Positions 1 through 11,253 are shown, counted from the stretch's first letter. The stretch is 64,000 nt of DNA from Pseudomonadota bacterium (GCA_963205025.1 CAUJHO010000013.1:1-64000); one strand, 5' to 3'. Numbers and translations are program-made. Notes: a model not told the origin generated them from the sequence alone.

Positions 1-1
1 C

Positions 2-400
2 GGCCAGTCATTCGTCCTGGCCGCCGCCGAGGCCACCCAGGATCGCGGTCGCAGCTCGCTGGTGCGTCTGACCCGACCGGCCCTGCGCCTGAATGCCACG
101 GGTGAGCGACCGACCGAGGTTACTGCCCTGAACGGCGTCTATGATGAGCGAGCCAACCGGATTTCCCTGTCAGGCGACGTCCGCGTGATCGACGGGCGGT
201 CCAGTTTCCGCTTTGAAACCGGGCAGGCCACCATCGATACCCGCACGGGCGTCATTTCGGGGCGCTCTCCCTTGCGCGGGCACGGCCCCCTTGGAACCGT
301 CGACGCTTCGTCCTATGCCATCTACGATCAGGGTGATCGCATCGTTTTCCAGGGCGATGGGGATCGCAAGGTCACCGGCATCATCCATATGGCTGACTGA
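2..400 (+). CDS. lptC: LPS export ABC transporter periplasmic protein LptC (5'-truncated by window edge)
   Basis: ORF open at left edge; OstA-like beta-jellyroll segment (RISLSGDVRVIDG...) directly upstream of lptA-lptB. Confidence 0.7.
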   Translation, partial: GQSFVLAAAEATQDRGRSSLVRLTRPALRLNATGERPTEVTALNGVYDERANRISLSGDVRVIDGRSSFRFETGQATIDTRTGVISGRSPLRGHGPLGTVDASSYAIYDQGDRIVFQGDGDRKVTGIIHMAD

Positions 401-414
401 ACAGGAATACAGTG

Positions 415-939
415 ATGCGGAAACTCATTCGCCGCCTGCCCGCCGCCCTGATCGCCGCCGCAGCGGTGGCCATGGTCGGCCCGGCCGGTGCCCAGATCGC
501 ACCGGGCGGCGGTCCGGTGGCCTATGGGGCCGATGATTCGGAATATATCGGCAGCGAAGGGGTCTTCCGCCTGATCGGTCGGGCCGAGATGATTCAGGGT
601 GAGAACCGGCTGCGCGCCGACACCATCGACATGTTCACCACCCCGAATCGGACCGGCGGAAGCGGTGGCGACGTTCGCGAAGTCGTGGCCACGGGCAACG
701 TCTATTTCGTCACCCCGACCCAGGTCGTGCGCGGAGATCGCGCGGTCTATACGGCCTCGACCGATCTGGTGGTGATCACCGGCGACGTCATCCTGACCCA
801 GGGTGAAAACGTCATGACCGGCAGCCGACTGACGATTGTGGTCTCGACCAATCGCGCCACCATGGACGGGGCCCCCTCGGCCAGCGGTTCGCGCGTGCGC
901 GGCGTCTTCTATCCAGACGAGAGCCCGCCGCGTGAATAG
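415..939 (+). CDS. lptA: Lipopolysaccharide transport periplasmic protein LptA (OstA-like)
   Basis: Signal peptide, OstA-like sequence (LRADTIDMFTT...VYFVTPTQVVRGDRAVYTASTDLVVITGDVILTQGENVMTG); precedes lptB. Confidence 0.85.
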   Translation: MRKLIRRLPAALIAAAAVAMVGPAGAQIAPGGGPVAYGADDSEYIGSEGVFRLIGRAEMIQGENRLRADTIDMFTTPNRTGGSGGDVREVVATGNVYFVTPTQVVRGDRAVYTASTDLVVITGDVILTQGENVMTGSRLTIVVSTNRATMDGAPSASGSRVRGVFYPDESPPRE

Positions 940-1696
940 CCCGGCCCTGTTCGCCGGCGCGCCCGGCACCGATGCCCAGACCGAAGGCCTGTTCGTCGAT
1001 TCCATCGGTCGGTCCTTCGGTGGCCGTACCGTGGTCAAGAGCGTGTCCCTGCGCCTGCGCCGGGGCGAGGTCGCCGGCCTGTTGGGTCCGAACGGAGCCG
1101 GCAAGACCACCTGCTTTTACATGATCACCGGACTGGTCCCGGCCGAGTACGGGTCCATCTATCTGGACGGCGAGAACATCACCTCCCAGCCCATGTATCA
1201 GCGGGCACGTCTGGGCGTCGGCTACCTCCCTCAGGAGGCCTCGATCTTCCGGGGCATGACGGTCGAGGACAATGTCATGTCCGTCGTCGAAATTCGCGAA
1301 CGCGACCGGTCCAAGGCCCTCGAGGAGACCAGCCGGCTACTTGACGAACTGCGGATCAGCCATCTGAGGCAGGCCTCGGCGCTGGGCCTGTCGGGCGGCG
1401 AGCGGCGGCGCGTCGAAATCGCCCGCGCCCTGGCCTCCGAACCGTCCTTCATGCTTCTGGACGAACCCTTTGCAGGGATCGACCCCCTGGCCATCGCCGA
1501 CATCCGCGAGGTCATCGTCTATCTGGCGACACGCGGCATTGGCGTGCTGATCACCGACCACAATGTGCGTGAGACCCTAGACATCATCGACCGGGCCTCG
1601 ATCATCCACGGCGGCGAGGTCCTGTTCGAAGGCACGCCGTCCGAGATTATCGCCAATCCGGAAGTGCGCCGCGTCTATCTGGGCGAAGCCTTCTAG
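932..1696 (+). CDS. lptB: LPS export ABC transporter ATP-binding protein LptB
   Basis: Walker A GPNGAGKTT, LSGGERRRVEIARAL signature, LLDEPFAGIDP; GTG start overlapping lptA. Confidence 0.95.
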   Translation: MNSPALFAGAPGTDAQTEGLFVDSIGRSFGGRTVVKSVSLRLRRGEVAGLLGPNGAGKTTCFYMITGLVPAEYGSIYLDGENITSQPMYQRARLGVGYLPQEASIFRGMTVEDNVMSVVEIRERDRSKALEETSRLLDELRISHLRQASALGLSGGERRRVEIARALASEPSFMLLDEPFAGIDPLAIADIREVIVYLATRGIGVLITDHNVRETLDIIDRASIIHGGEVLFEGTPSEIIANPEVRRVYLGEAF

Positions 1697-1778
1697 ATTC
1701 TAGAGATTGGGGCCTGGGTTCCGGGCGGATTCAAGCCGAGCGCGTTGGGCCACCCGGGCAACTTAACTCCGGGGGGTC

Positions 1779-2357
1779 CTACGCCTGGGTGTCGACCGTC
1801 GAGCCCGGGGCTGCGGTCGGGGCGGCAGCCTTGGCGGCCACAATCACCATGGCCGGGCGCACGGTGCGTCCGAACAGGCCGTAGCCGGGCTGGAAGGTCT
1901 GGATCACGGTGCCGGGCGGCACCTCCGTCGAGGGCTGTTCCGACACCGCCTGATGCACATTGGGATCGAACCGCTCGCCCGCCGCCGGAGCCACGCGGGT
2001 CAAGCCATTGGCCTCGAACGCCTGCAGAAGCGATTTTTCCGTCATCTCCAGGCCGGTGACCAGACCGGCCACACCGGCGTCGGTCGATCCTTGCGGCGCG
2101 GCCTGCAGCGCCCGCTGCAGATTGTCGGCGACGCCAAGCAGGCTCTGGGCGAACCGCTGGATGGCGTAGGCGCGGGCGTCATTGGCTTCGCGCTCGGCCC
2201 GGCGCTTGACGTTCTCGACCTCTGCGGCCATCCGCAGGGCCTTGTCCTTCCAGTCATCGCGCTCGGCGATCACCGCATCCAGCGGTGCGAGGTCACCCTC
2301 CTGGGTCTCGGCGACCGGCGGGGTGTCTTCGAATTCGTTTTCAGCGATCTCGGTCAT
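1779..2357 (-). CDS. grpE: Nucleotide exchange factor GrpE
   Basis: GrpE-type sequence (AAEVENVKRRAEREANDARAYAIQRFAQSLLGVADNLQRAL...FDPNVHQAVSE); adjacent to hrcA. Confidence 0.95.
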   Translation of the reverse strand: MTEIAENEFEDTPPVAETQEGDLAPLDAVIAERDDWKDKALRMAAEVENVKRRAEREANDARAYAIQRFAQSLLGVADNLQRALQAAPQGSTDAGVAGLVTGLEMTEKSLLQAFEANGLTRVAPAAGERFDPNVHQAVSEQPSTEVPPGTVIQTFQPGYGLFGRTVRPAMVIVAAKAAAPTAAPGSTVDTQA

Positions 2358-2358
2358 G

Positions 2359-3438
2359 TCAGTCCTGTCCGTCCAGCATGCGCCCCAGCACCCGGGCGGT
2401 ATAGTCCACCAGCGGAATGACGCGAGCATAGTTTAGGCGCGCCGGGCCGATCACGCCGATCGCCCCGACAACCTTCTGTTGGCCGGTCATATAGGGAGCG
2501 GCCACCACAGCGGAACCCGAAAGCGAGAACAATCGCGTTTCCGAACCGATGAAAATGCGCAAACCCTGGGCCGCCTTGACCCCATCGAGCAGGCCGATCA
2601 GCTGTTCGGTCTCTTCCAGATCATCGAACAGCTGGCGAACGCGCTCCAGATCGGCCAGGGCCGAGGCGTCTTGCAGCAGATTGGCCCGACCCCGCACGAT
2701 CAACGACCGGTCGCGGGTTTCGCCGCCGGACCAGCCGGCCAGGCCGTCCTCGACCAGCCGCGCCGCCGTGGCATCCAGCTCCGCACGCGCCGCCACCAGT
2801 TCGGCGGTCATCTCGCCTTGCGCCTCGGCCAAGGTGCGCCCACGCAGGCGTACATTCAGAAAGTTCGAGGCCGATTGCAGGCTGGCCGGGGTCACGCCGG
2901 GCTGAAGCCGCATCAGGCGATTCTCGACGGCGCCGTCATCGAACACCAGCACCACCAACGCCTGGTCCGCCGACAGGGAGACGAACTCGACGTGCTTGAC
3001 CCCGGCCTCGCGCACCGGGGCGGCCACGACGCCGGCCCCGCCGGCCAGACCGCTGAGCAGGTCCGACGCGGCCTCAAGCGCCTCATCAAAGCCGCGCCCC
3101 TTGCCGATCAGACGGGCATCGACGGCGCGGCGTTCTTCCGTCGTCAGATCTCCGATCTCAAGCAGGCCGTCCACGAACAGCCGAAGGCCGGCATGGGTCG
3201 GCATTCGCCCGGCCGAGGTATGGGGCGCCGCCAGCAGGCCCAGCTGGGTCAGGTCCTGCATGGTGTTGCGGATGGAGGCGGGCGACAGATGCACGCCGCC
3301 TCTGGACAGGGTGCGAGACCCCACCGGCTCGCCGGTCTCAAGATAGGATTCGACGATGCGCCGGAAGATGTCGCGCGCCCGGGCGTCGAGTCCGGCCAGG
3401 CCGGACGCGGATGGTGAGCGCGCCTCAAGCCCCTTCAT
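2359..3438 (-). CDS. hrcA: Heat-inducible transcription repressor HrcA
   Basis: N-terminal winged helix ([42 protein letters not shown]); upstream of grpE. Confidence 0.95.
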   Translation of the reverse strand: MKGLEARSPSASGLAGLDARARDIFRRIVESYLETGEPVGSRTLSRGGVHLSPASIRNTMQDLTQLGLLAAPHTSAGRMPTHAGLRLFVDGLLEIGDLTTEERRAVDARLIGKGRGFDEALEAASDLLSGLAGGAGVVAAPVREAGVKHVEFVSLSADQALVVLVFDDGAVENRLMRLQPGVTPASLQSASNFLNVRLRGRTLAEAQGEMTAELVAARAELDATAARLVEDGLAGWSGGETRDRSLIVRGRANLLQDASALADLERVRQLFDDLEETEQLIGLLDGVKAAQGLRIFIGSETRLFSLSGSAVVAAPYMTGQQKVVGAIGVIGPARLNYARVIPLVDYTARVLGRMLDGQD

Positions 3439-3548
3439 GTCGGCCTCCGGTGCGGTAAATGGGCAAGACCCCAGAGCTGTACGGTGGCGAAACCCATAGC
3501 GATAGGATAAGCCGCCCGCTTCTCCCTTCAAGCCTTAGAGACAGGTCC

Positions 3549-4262
<714 letters not shown>

Positions 4263-4307
4263 GCTGCGCGCCTTGCGGTCGCCCCAAGTCGTGCCCATAA
4301 GGCGAGA

Positions 4308-5678
4308 ATGACTGATCAGGCTCCCGGCCAGCCGTCCAAGCGTCTGTTCATCAAGACCTACGGCTGCCAGATGAATGTCTATGATTCCGAGCGTATGGCC
4401 GATGTCCTGCGCCCGCTGGGCTATGCCGCGACCGACCGGCCCGAAGACGCCGATTTCGTCATCCTGAACACCTGTCACATCCGCGAAAAGGCCGCTGAAA
4501 AGGTCTATTCGGAACTCGGCCGGCTCAGGGCCATCCGCCATGACCGGCTGGAGCAGGGGCTGCCGCGCTCGACCATCGCGGTGGCCGGCTGCGTCGCCCA
4601 GGCCGAGGGCCAGGAAATCATCCGCCGCCAGCCCGCCGTCGACATGGTGGTCGGACCCCAGGCCTATCACCAGATTCCCGAGCTTCTGGCCCGCGCGGCG
4701 CGCCAGACCGGCGAGCGTCTGGCTGCCGAGTTCGAGGCCGAGGCCAAGTTTGACAGCCTGCCGGCCGAGCGTGAGATCAGGGGGCCGACCGCCTTCCTGA
4801 CGGTGCAGGAGGGCTGCGACAAATTCTGTTCGTTCTGCGTCGTGCCCTATACGCGCGGAGCCGAGTGGAGCCGCCCCGTCCAGGCCGTCCTCGATGAAGC
4901 GCGGGCGCTCGCCGACAAGGGCGTGCACGAAGTCACCCTGCTGGGCCAGAACGTCAACGCCTATGACGGGGCCGGACCGGACGGTCAGGTCTGGACCCTG
5001 GCGAAGCTGGCACGCGCCATCGCCGCCATCCCGGGCCTCGATCGTATCCGCTACACGACCAGCCACCCCAACGACATGAGCGAGGACCTGATCGCGGCCC
5101 ACGGCGAGCTGGATGCCCTGATGCCCTATCTGCACCTGCCGGTGCAGTCGGGATCGGACCGGATCCTGCGGCTGATGAACCGCAAGCACGGGGCCGCCTC
5201 CTATCTGAAGGTGATCGAACGTATCCGGGCCGCCCGACCCGACATGGCGATCTCAGGTGATTTCATCGTCGGCTTCCCCGGCGAGACCGAACGCGATTTC
5301 GAGGACACGCTCAATCTGGTGCGCGAGGTCGGTTATGCCTCGGCCTTCTCATTCCGCTATTCGCGGCGGCCCGGAACCCCGGCGGCGGCGATGCCCGGCC
5401 AGGTCGCTGACGACATCGCCGAAGGCCGGCTGCACCGGCTGCAGGCGCTGCTTTTCGAACAGCAGACCGCCTTCAACGAAAGCCAGGCCGGCAAGGTTCT
5501 GAATGTTCTGTTCGAGAAACCCGGCCGCCATCGTGACCAGGCCATCGGCCGATCGCCCTATCTGCAGTCGGTCCATGTCGAGGCGGCGCGCGGTCTGATC
5601 GGACGGATCGTGCCGGTGCGGATTACAAGCGGACAGCAAAACTCCCTGGCCGGTGAGCTGATTCTGGAGACGGCCTGA
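4308..5678 (+). CDS. miaB: tRNA-2-methylthio-N6-dimethylallyladenosine synthase MiaB
   Basis: [17 protein letters not shown], radical-SAM [20 protein letters not shown]-terminus. Confidence 0.97.
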   Translation: MTDQAPGQPSKRLFIKTYGCQMNVYDSERMADVLRPLGYAATDRPEDADFVILNTCHIREKAAEKVYSELGRLRAIRHDRLEQGLPRSTIAVAGCVAQAEGQEIIRRQPAVDMVVGPQAYHQIPELLARAARQTGERLAAEFEAEAKFDSLPAEREIRGPTAFLTVQEGCDKFCSFCVVPYTRGAEWSRPVQAVLDEARALADKGVHEVTLLGQNVNAYDGAGPDGQVWTLAKLARAIAAIPGLDRIRYTTSHPNDMSEDLIAAHGELDALMPYLHLPVQSGSDRILRLMNRKHGAASYLKVIERIRAARPDMAISGDFIVGFPGETERDFEDTLNLVREVGYASAFSFRYSRRPGTPAAAMPGQVADDIAEGRLHRLQALLFEQQTAFNESQAGKVLNVLFEKPGRHRDQAIGRSPYLQSVHVEAARGLIGRIVPVRITSGQQNSLAGELILETA

Positions 5679-6661
5679 TGGCGCGCGGCCCCAGGGGCGA
5701 CCAGGAATTCGTCGCCCTTTCGGACCTGGCTCTGCGGTCGGTAATTGGTCCGAACAGTCGCCACATCGCCCTGGTCGAAAACGCCTTTGATGTGCTGATT
5801 GAAAGTCCCGGCGGCGGCGTCACGATTACGGGATCGGCGCGCGAACGGGCGGAGGCCCGGCGCGCCGTCCTGGCCCTGGGCGAGCGGGCTGAGGCTGGCA
5901 TCATCCTGACCGAAACCGATGTGCGGGCGACCTTGTCGCTGTCTGCCGGCGGCAAGCCGGGTGCGGCCAACCAGGGCCTGATCTCTGGGCGGCGTGGGCC
6001 GATTGCGCCCAAGACCGAGGCCCAGGCCGCCTATCTGCAGATGCTGGAGCGCTGCGACCTGACCTTCGGGGTCGGCCCGGCCGGAACCGGCAAGACCTTC
6101 CTGGCGGCAGCCTATGGGGCGACCCTGCTGCTCAAGGGTCAGGTCGATCGGCTGGTGATCACCCGCCCTGCCGTCGAGGCCGGCGAGCGTCTGGGCTTTC
6201 TGCCCGGAGATCTAAATGAGAAGGTCGATCCCTATCTGGCCCCGATCTGGGAGGCCCTGGACCAGATCATCGGGGCCGACGCCGTTCGCCGCCGTCGTGA
6301 CAAGGGCGAAATCGAGGTCGCGCCCCTGGCCTTCATGCGTGGCCGCACCCTGGCCCACGCCTTCGTCATCGTCGACGAGGCCCAGAACACCTCCCGCCTG
6401 CAGATGAAGATGGTGCTGACCCGGCTGGGCGAAGGTGCCCGCATGGTCGTGACCGGCGATCCGAGTCAGGTCGATCTGCTCAATCCCCGCGATTCCGGCC
6501 TGTCGCACGCCATCCGGCTGTTGCGCGGCGTCGAAGGCGTCGGTGTCTCGACATTCACTGCTGAGGATGTGGTGCGTCACCCGCTGGTCGCCCGCATCGT
6601 GCGGGCCTATGACGCCGATGCCGAAGCGCGCCGGCCCAAGCCCGATCTGGAAGACTCGTGA
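5678..6661 (+). CDS. phoH: PhoH family ATPase
   Basis: GPAGTGKTFLAAA Walker A; RGRTLAHAFVIVDEAQNTSRLQMKMVLTRLGEGARMVVTGDPSQVDL. Confidence 0.93.
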   Translation: MARGPRGDQEFVALSDLALRSVIGPNSRHIALVENAFDVLIESPGGGVTITGSARERAEARRAVLALGERAEAGIILTETDVRATLSLSAGGKPGAANQGLISGRRGPIAPKTEAQAAYLQMLERCDLTFGVGPAGTGKTFLAAAYGATLLLKGQVDRLVITRPAVEAGERLGFLPGDLNEKVDPYLAPIWEALDQIIGADAVRRRRDKGEIEVAPLAFMRGRTLAHAFVIVDEAQNTSRLQMKMVLTRLGEGARMVVTGDPSQVDLLNPRDSGLSHAIRLLRGVEGVGVSTFTAEDVVRHPLVARIVRAYDADAEARRPKPDLEDS

Positions 6662-7101
6662 TCGAGATCGAGGTCGACGACCCAGCCTGGACCGACGCTC
6701 TGGCCGAGGTCGAACCCCTGGTTCAATCGGCGGCGGCCCTGGCCCTTGAAGCCGCCGGCCTGGTCAGCGTCTCCCTGACCGACGACGACACCGTCGCGGA
6801 TCTGAATCTGAGGTTTCGGGGCAAGCCTGGTCCGACCAATGTCCTGTCCTTCCCGGCCCTCGAGAGCGCGCGGCCGTTCCTGGGGGATGTGATCCTCGCC
6901 TTCGGCGTCTGCGCCCGCGAGGCGGTCGAGCAGCGCAAGTCGTTGTCGGCCCACCTTCAGCACCTGGTCGTGCACGGGGTGCTGCACCTTCAGGGCTATG
7001 ACCACCTTGACGAGGCCGAGGCGATGGAGCATCAGGAACGCATGATCCTTGCAAAACTCGGGGTTTCTGACCCCTATGCGTCCCGCCATGAGCCAGACTG
7101 A
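6658..7101 (+). CDS. ybeY: Endoribonuclease/rRNA maturation factor YbeY
   Basis: VLSFPA...GDVILAFGVCAREA...HLVVHGVLHLQGYDHLDEAEAMEHQE (H3xH5xH motif); GTG start overlapping phoH. Confidence 0.95.
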   Translation: MIEIEVDDPAWTDALAEVEPLVQSAAALALEAAGLVSVSLTDDDTVADLNLRFRGKPGPTNVLSFPALESARPFLGDVILAFGVCAREAVEQRKSLSAHLQHLVVHGVLHLQGYDHLDEAEAMEHQERMILAKLGVSDPYASRHEPD

Positions 7102-8716
7102 CGATTCGCCACCCAACGAGGCCGACGCCGACGCCCTGTCGGTACCGGCCTTCCCGCGCCTGCCTGAGCGGGTGCGGCGGGCCGTGGTCGGGGTGCTGGC
7201 CCTGACAGCCGGGCTGGGGGCGGCGGTGGCTCACCCACCCTGGTCGATCTGGGTCGGGCTGCTCGGCTATCCCTTGCTGATGGCGCTGACCGACCGGGCG
7301 ACGAGCGTGCGATCCGGGTTCTGGATCGGGTGGATCGCCGGTTTCGGCTACTTCCTGGTCAGCTGCTGGTGGGTGGCAGAGGCCTTTCTGGTGAATCCGG
7401 CCCAGGCCTGGATGGCCCCCTTCGCGGGGTCCTTGCTGCCGGCGGGCCTGGCCCTGTTCTGGGGGGGGGCGACCGCTGTCTATCAGCGCTACGGGGCCGG
7501 TCGTGGCGTCGAACGGGTCTTTGTATTTGCGGCGCTGTTCGGCCTGTTCGAATGGCTCAGGGGCCACATCCTGACGGGGCTGCCCTGGAATCCGGCCGGA
7601 GCGACCTGGGCCGCCGGCTCGGCCCCGTCGCAGATCGCCGCCTATGTCGGGGTTTATGGGCTGGGCCTTCTCACCGTCCTGGGCGTCTGCGCGCCGGCCC
7701 TGCTCGCCGGACCGGGGCGCTGGAAGGTCAAGGCCGGCTATCTGGCGGCAGGGACGGTCCTGATCACCGGGCTTTTCATCAGCGGGGCCGCCCGGCTCTC
7801 GGGAGCCGACCTCAGGCTGACCCCAACGACGGTGCGGATTGTCCAGCCCGATGTCGATCAACAGGCCAAATGGGAACCCGACCAGTTCGAAGCCGTGGTT
7901 CGCCGCTACGTCAATCTTTCGGCCAGTCAGAGCGGAGCGCGACCCGATGTCGTGATCTGGCCGGAGGGGGCCTTGCCCGTCACTGCCAATGACGCCTTTT
8001 CATCCTGGGTCGGGCCGTCGATTGACCGAGCCCTGGAGCCCGGCCAGACCCTGGTGGCCGGCTTCAGCCGCGCCGAGGCCGGGCGCGACGGAGAACCCAG
8101 CTATTTCAACAGCCTGTTTGTCCTGCACGATAGTGGGCAGCTGCGGATCGCGGCCATCTACGACAAGTATCGGCTGGTTCCGTTCGGTGAATTCTTGCCG
8201 TTGGGCGGCGTGATGTCGGCCACCGGCATCCGGTCGCTGGTGCATGTGCCGGCAGACTTCTCGGCGGGGCCGCGCCCCCGGCCGGTCGACATCCCCGGCG
8301 CACCCCGCGCCCAGCCGCTCATCTGCTACGAGAGCCTCTACCCCGGCTTCACCTCGTCCGAGGGGGGGCGTCCCGGCTGGATCATCAACATCTCCAATGA
8401 CGCCTGGTTCGGGCGGACATCCGGCCCCCGCCAGCACCTCAACCTGGCCGCCTATCGAGCCATTGAAACGGGACTACCTATGGTTCGGGCGACACCGACC
8501 GGCATCTCGGCTCTGGTCGATCCCTGGGGGCGGGTAGGACCGCGTCTGGAGCCCGGCGAGAGTGGGGTCCTGGACGTTCGCCTGCCCGAACCAGCGGCAC
8601 CGACGCTCTATGCCAAAATTGGTGACCTGCCATTCTTGATTTTCGTCGTGCTTCTACTCATTTCTGGCTTGAGATTTAATTCGGAAACGCGCATTTCCAA
8701 GTCGCAGGGGGCATAG
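7088..8716 (+). CDS. lnt: Apolipoprotein N-acyltransferase
   Basis: Membrane N-terminus plus nitrilase domain (VIWPEGALP, YDKYRLVPFGEFLP, ICYESLYPG, NISNDAWFG). Confidence 0.95.
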   Translation: MSQTDDSPPNEADADALSVPAFPRLPERVRRAVVGVLALTAGLGAAVAHPPWSIWVGLLGYPLLMALTDRATSVRSGFWIGWIAGFGYFLVSCWWVAEAFLVNPAQAWMAPFAGSLLPAGLALFWGGATAVYQRYGAGRGVERVFVFAALFGLFEWLRGHILTGLPWNPAGATWAAGSAPSQIAAYVGVYGLGLLTVLGVCAPALLAGPGRWKVKAGYLAAGTVLITGLFISGAARLSGADLRLTPTTVRIVQPDVDQQAKWEPDQFEAVVRRYVNLSASQSGARPDVVIWPEGALPVTANDAFSSWVGPSIDRALEPGQTLVAGFSRAEAGRDGEPSYFNSLFVLHDSGQLRIAAIYDKYRLVPFGEFLPLGGVMSATGIRSLVHVPADFSAGPRPRPVDIPGAPRAQPLICYESLYPGFTSSEGGRPGWIINISNDAWFGRTSGPRQHLNLAAYRAIETGLPMVRATPTGISALVDPWGRVGPRLEPGESGVLDVRLPEPAAPTLYAKIGDLPFLIFVVLLLISGLRFNSETRISKSQGA

Positions 8717-8768
8717 GTCGCAGCGCAGGATGTGGCGGCCAGCCGTATTAGGGACGGACGCGCTAGAG

Positions 8769-9182
8769 ATGGCTTCAGACTCTACGAACGAACGCAGGCC
8801 AAATCCAATCGATATTCACGTTGGATCTCGCGTGCGAATGCGGCGAAAACTCATGGGCGTCAGCCAGGAGAAACTCGCCGAGGCGCTCGGCCTGACCTTT
8901 CAGCAGGTCCAGAAATACGAGCGCGGCGTGAATCGGGTGTCGGCCTCCAAACTGTTTGAAACGTCGAATTTCCTGGGTGTCGACGTCAGCTATTTCTTCG
9001 ATGGCCTGGCCAATCGGGATCCGGCGTCGGGCTTTGCCGAGAGCGAATCCGAACGCTTTACGCACGAGTTCCTGATGACCACCGAAGGGGTTGAGCTGGC
9101 CTCGCTCTTCCCGAGGCTGGCGGCCAAGCAGCGTCGGCGAATTCTCGAGCTGGTACGGACCCTGGCTGACGACGACGACTGA
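8769..9182 (+). CDS. XRE-family helix-turn-helix transcriptional regulator
   Basis: HTH MRRKLMGVSQEKLAEALGLTFQQVQKYERGVNRVSASKLFE; immediately upstream of metK. Confidence 0.9.
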   Translation: MASDSTNERRPNPIDIHVGSRVRMRRKLMGVSQEKLAEALGLTFQQVQKYERGVNRVSASKLFETSNFLGVDVSYFFDGLANRDPASGFAESESERFTHEFLMTTEGVELASLFPRLAAKQRRRILELVRTLADDDD

Positions 9183-9201
9183 TTTCGCTCGTCGCTTGCG
9201 G

Positions 9202-9221
9202 ATATAAGGACATCTTTATAT
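9202..9221. promoter_or_regulatory. Imperfect 20-bp palindrome ATATAAGGACATCTTTATAT upstream of metK (candidate SAM/SAH-cycle regulator operator)
   Basis: 16 of 20 positions palindromic; 33 bp before the metK start; near-identical to the palindrome upstream of ahcY at 58316-58335. Confidence 0.6.
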
Positions 9222-9254
9222 GTTCCGCGCGCCTTTTCACAGGAGAGCGCGCGC

Positions 9255-10448
9255 GTGAGCCGGACGTCCTTTATCTTCACCTCCGAGAGTGTCTCGGAAG
9301 GCCATCCCGACAAGGTCGCGGATCGCATTTCTGATACAATCGTCGATCTGTTCCTTGCCCGGGATCCTGAAGCGCGCGTCGCGTGTGAGACCCTGACGAC
9401 GACCAATCTGGTGGTCATTGCCGGTGAGATTCGCGGCAAGGGGATCATGGACACGGCGGGCAACTGGGCCCCCGGCGTCCAAGAGGAGATCGAGGCGGCC
9501 GTCCGTCAGGCCGTCAAGGACATCGGCTACGCCCAGTCCGGCTTCCATTGGGAAACCTTCCGGTTCGAGAACCATCTGCATCCGCAGTCGGCCGACATCG
9601 CCGTCGGCGTGGATTCCGCCGGCAACAAGGACGAGGGTGCCGGCGACCAGGGCATCATGTTCGGCTATGCGTCGAACGAAACCGAAGAGTTGATGCCGGC
9701 GACGCTGCAGTACAGTCAGAACATCCTGCGCCGGCTGGCCGCCCTGCGTCACGGCGGCGAGCGCCGCCTGGAACCGGACGCCAAGAGCCAGGTCAGCCTG
9801 TTCTACGAGAACGGCAAGCCCGTGCGCGCGACCTCCATCGTCGTTTCGACCCAGCACGCCGCCGGCCTGACCCAGGCCCAGGTGCGCGAGGTCGTCGAAC
9901 CGGTCGTGCGCGAGGTCCTGCCGGCCAGCTTCATCACCGACGAGACCGTCTGGCACATCAATCCGACCGGCATTTTCGAGATCGGCGGCCCCGATGGTGA
10001 CGCCGGCCTGACCGGGCGCAAGATCATCGTCGACACCTATGGCGGGGCCGCCCCGCACGGCGGCGGGGCCTTTTCGGGCAAGGATCCGACCAAGGTGGAT
10101 CGCTCGGCGGCCTATGCCGCCCGTTATCTGGCCAAGAATGTCGTCGCCGCCGGCCTGGCGGACCGCTGCACCATCCAGCTCAGCTATGCCATTGGCGTGG
10201 CCGAACCGCAGTCGGTCCACGTCGACCTGCACGGCACGGGCCGCATCGAGGCTGAAATTCTGGAGCGTGAACTACCGGCCATGATCGGCGGGGCCACGCC
10301 GCGCGCCATCCGCGAACACCTGGGCCTGAACCGCCCGATCTATGCGCGCACGACCGCCTATGGCCATTTCGGGCAGGCCCCGGACGCCGACGGCGGCTTC
10401 TCGTGGGAACGCACCGATCTGGTCGACCGGTTGAAGGCCCTGGCCTAG
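9255..10448 (+). CDS. metK: S-adenosylmethionine synthetase
   Basis: [59 protein letters not shown]. Confidence 0.98.
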   Translation: MSRTSFIFTSESVSEGHPDKVADRISDTIVDLFLARDPEARVACETLTTTNLVVIAGEIRGKGIMDTAGNWAPGVQEEIEAAVRQAVKDIGYAQSGFHWETFRFENHLHPQSADIAVGVDSAGNKDEGAGDQGIMFGYASNETEELMPATLQYSQNILRRLAALRHGGERRLEPDAKSQVSLFYENGKPVRATSIVVSTQHAAGLTQAQVREVVEPVVREVLPASFITDETVWHINPTGIFEIGGPDGDAGLTGRKIIVDTYGGAAPHGGGAFSGKDPTKVDRSAAYAARYLAKNVVAAGLADRCTIQLSYAIGVAEPQSVHVDLHGTGRIEAEILERELPAMIGGATPRAIREHLGLNRPIYARTTAYGHFGQAPDADGGFSWERTDLVDRLKALA

Positions 10449-10539
10449 GAATCAGGTTCTGGGTTCTCGGCTCCAGGTGCTAGGGACGGCGTCGATCTGC
10501 CCCCAAGAACCTAGTCCTTAGAACCTAGCCCCTTTTCCA

Positions 10540-11238
10540 ATGTCCTCCGCTCCTCCTACCTGGGGCCCGTTGCGGTCTTTCGGCCGCATCCGCTCCCGCA
10601 CCCTGAAACCGCGTCAGGCCGCGTTGTTCGACAGCCTGCTGCCACAAATTTCCCTGCCCGATCCGGCGGCGGGCCCGCTGGATCCGCAAGGCCTGATGCC
10701 GGGCGCACGCCAAGTCTGGCTGGAAATCGGCTTCGGCGGCGGCGAGCATCTGGCTGAACAGGCGGCCCGCCATCCTGATGCCCTGATGATCGGGTGCGAG
10801 CCGTTCCTGAATGGGGTCGGCTCGGCTCTCCGCCATGTCGACGAGCGCGGCCTGGCCAATGTCCGGCTGCACCCTGATGACGCGCGCGCCGTCATGGCGG
10901 CCCTGCCCGACGGATCACTGGATCGGGTGATGATCCTGTTCCCCGATCCCTGGCCCAAGGCCCGGCACAACAAGCGCCGCTTCATCCAGCCGGAAACCGC
11001 CGTCGAGATTGCGCGCCTGCTCAAGCCCGGCGGTCGCCTGCGCTTCGTCACCGACTGGAAGGCCTACGCCGACTGGGCGCTGGAAATCCTGAACACCACG
11101 CCCGGCCTGAACTGGGCCGCCGAGGTCGCCGACGACTGGCGACAGGCCCCGGCCGACCACGTCGTCACCCGCTATGAGGAAAAGCGGCTGGGCGACACCG
11201 CGCCGATCTTTCTGGAGTTCGCCAGGGCAACGGCCTAG
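10540..11238 (+). CDS. trmB: tRNA (guanine-N7-)-methyltransferase TrmB
   Basis: LEIGFGGGEHLAEQA; FPDPWPKARHNKRRFIQPE. Confidence 0.95.
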   Translation: MSSAPPTWGPLRSFGRIRSRTLKPRQAALFDSLLPQISLPDPAAGPLDPQGLMPGARQVWLEIGFGGGEHLAEQAARHPDALMIGCEPFLNGVGSALRHVDERGLANVRLHPDDARAVMAALPDGSLDRVMILFPDPWPKARHNKRRFIQPETAVEIARLLKPGGRLRFVTDWKAYADWALEILNTTPGLNWAAEVADDWRQAPADHVVTRYEEKRLGDTAPIFLEFARATA

Positions 11239-11253
11239 TCAGGGCTCTGAGTG

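Noticed and set aside
9183-9254. SAM riboswitch upstream of metK
   Set aside because: The gap is only 72 bp, dominated by the palindrome, and I could not recognise SAM-II or SAM/SAH pseudoknot signatures
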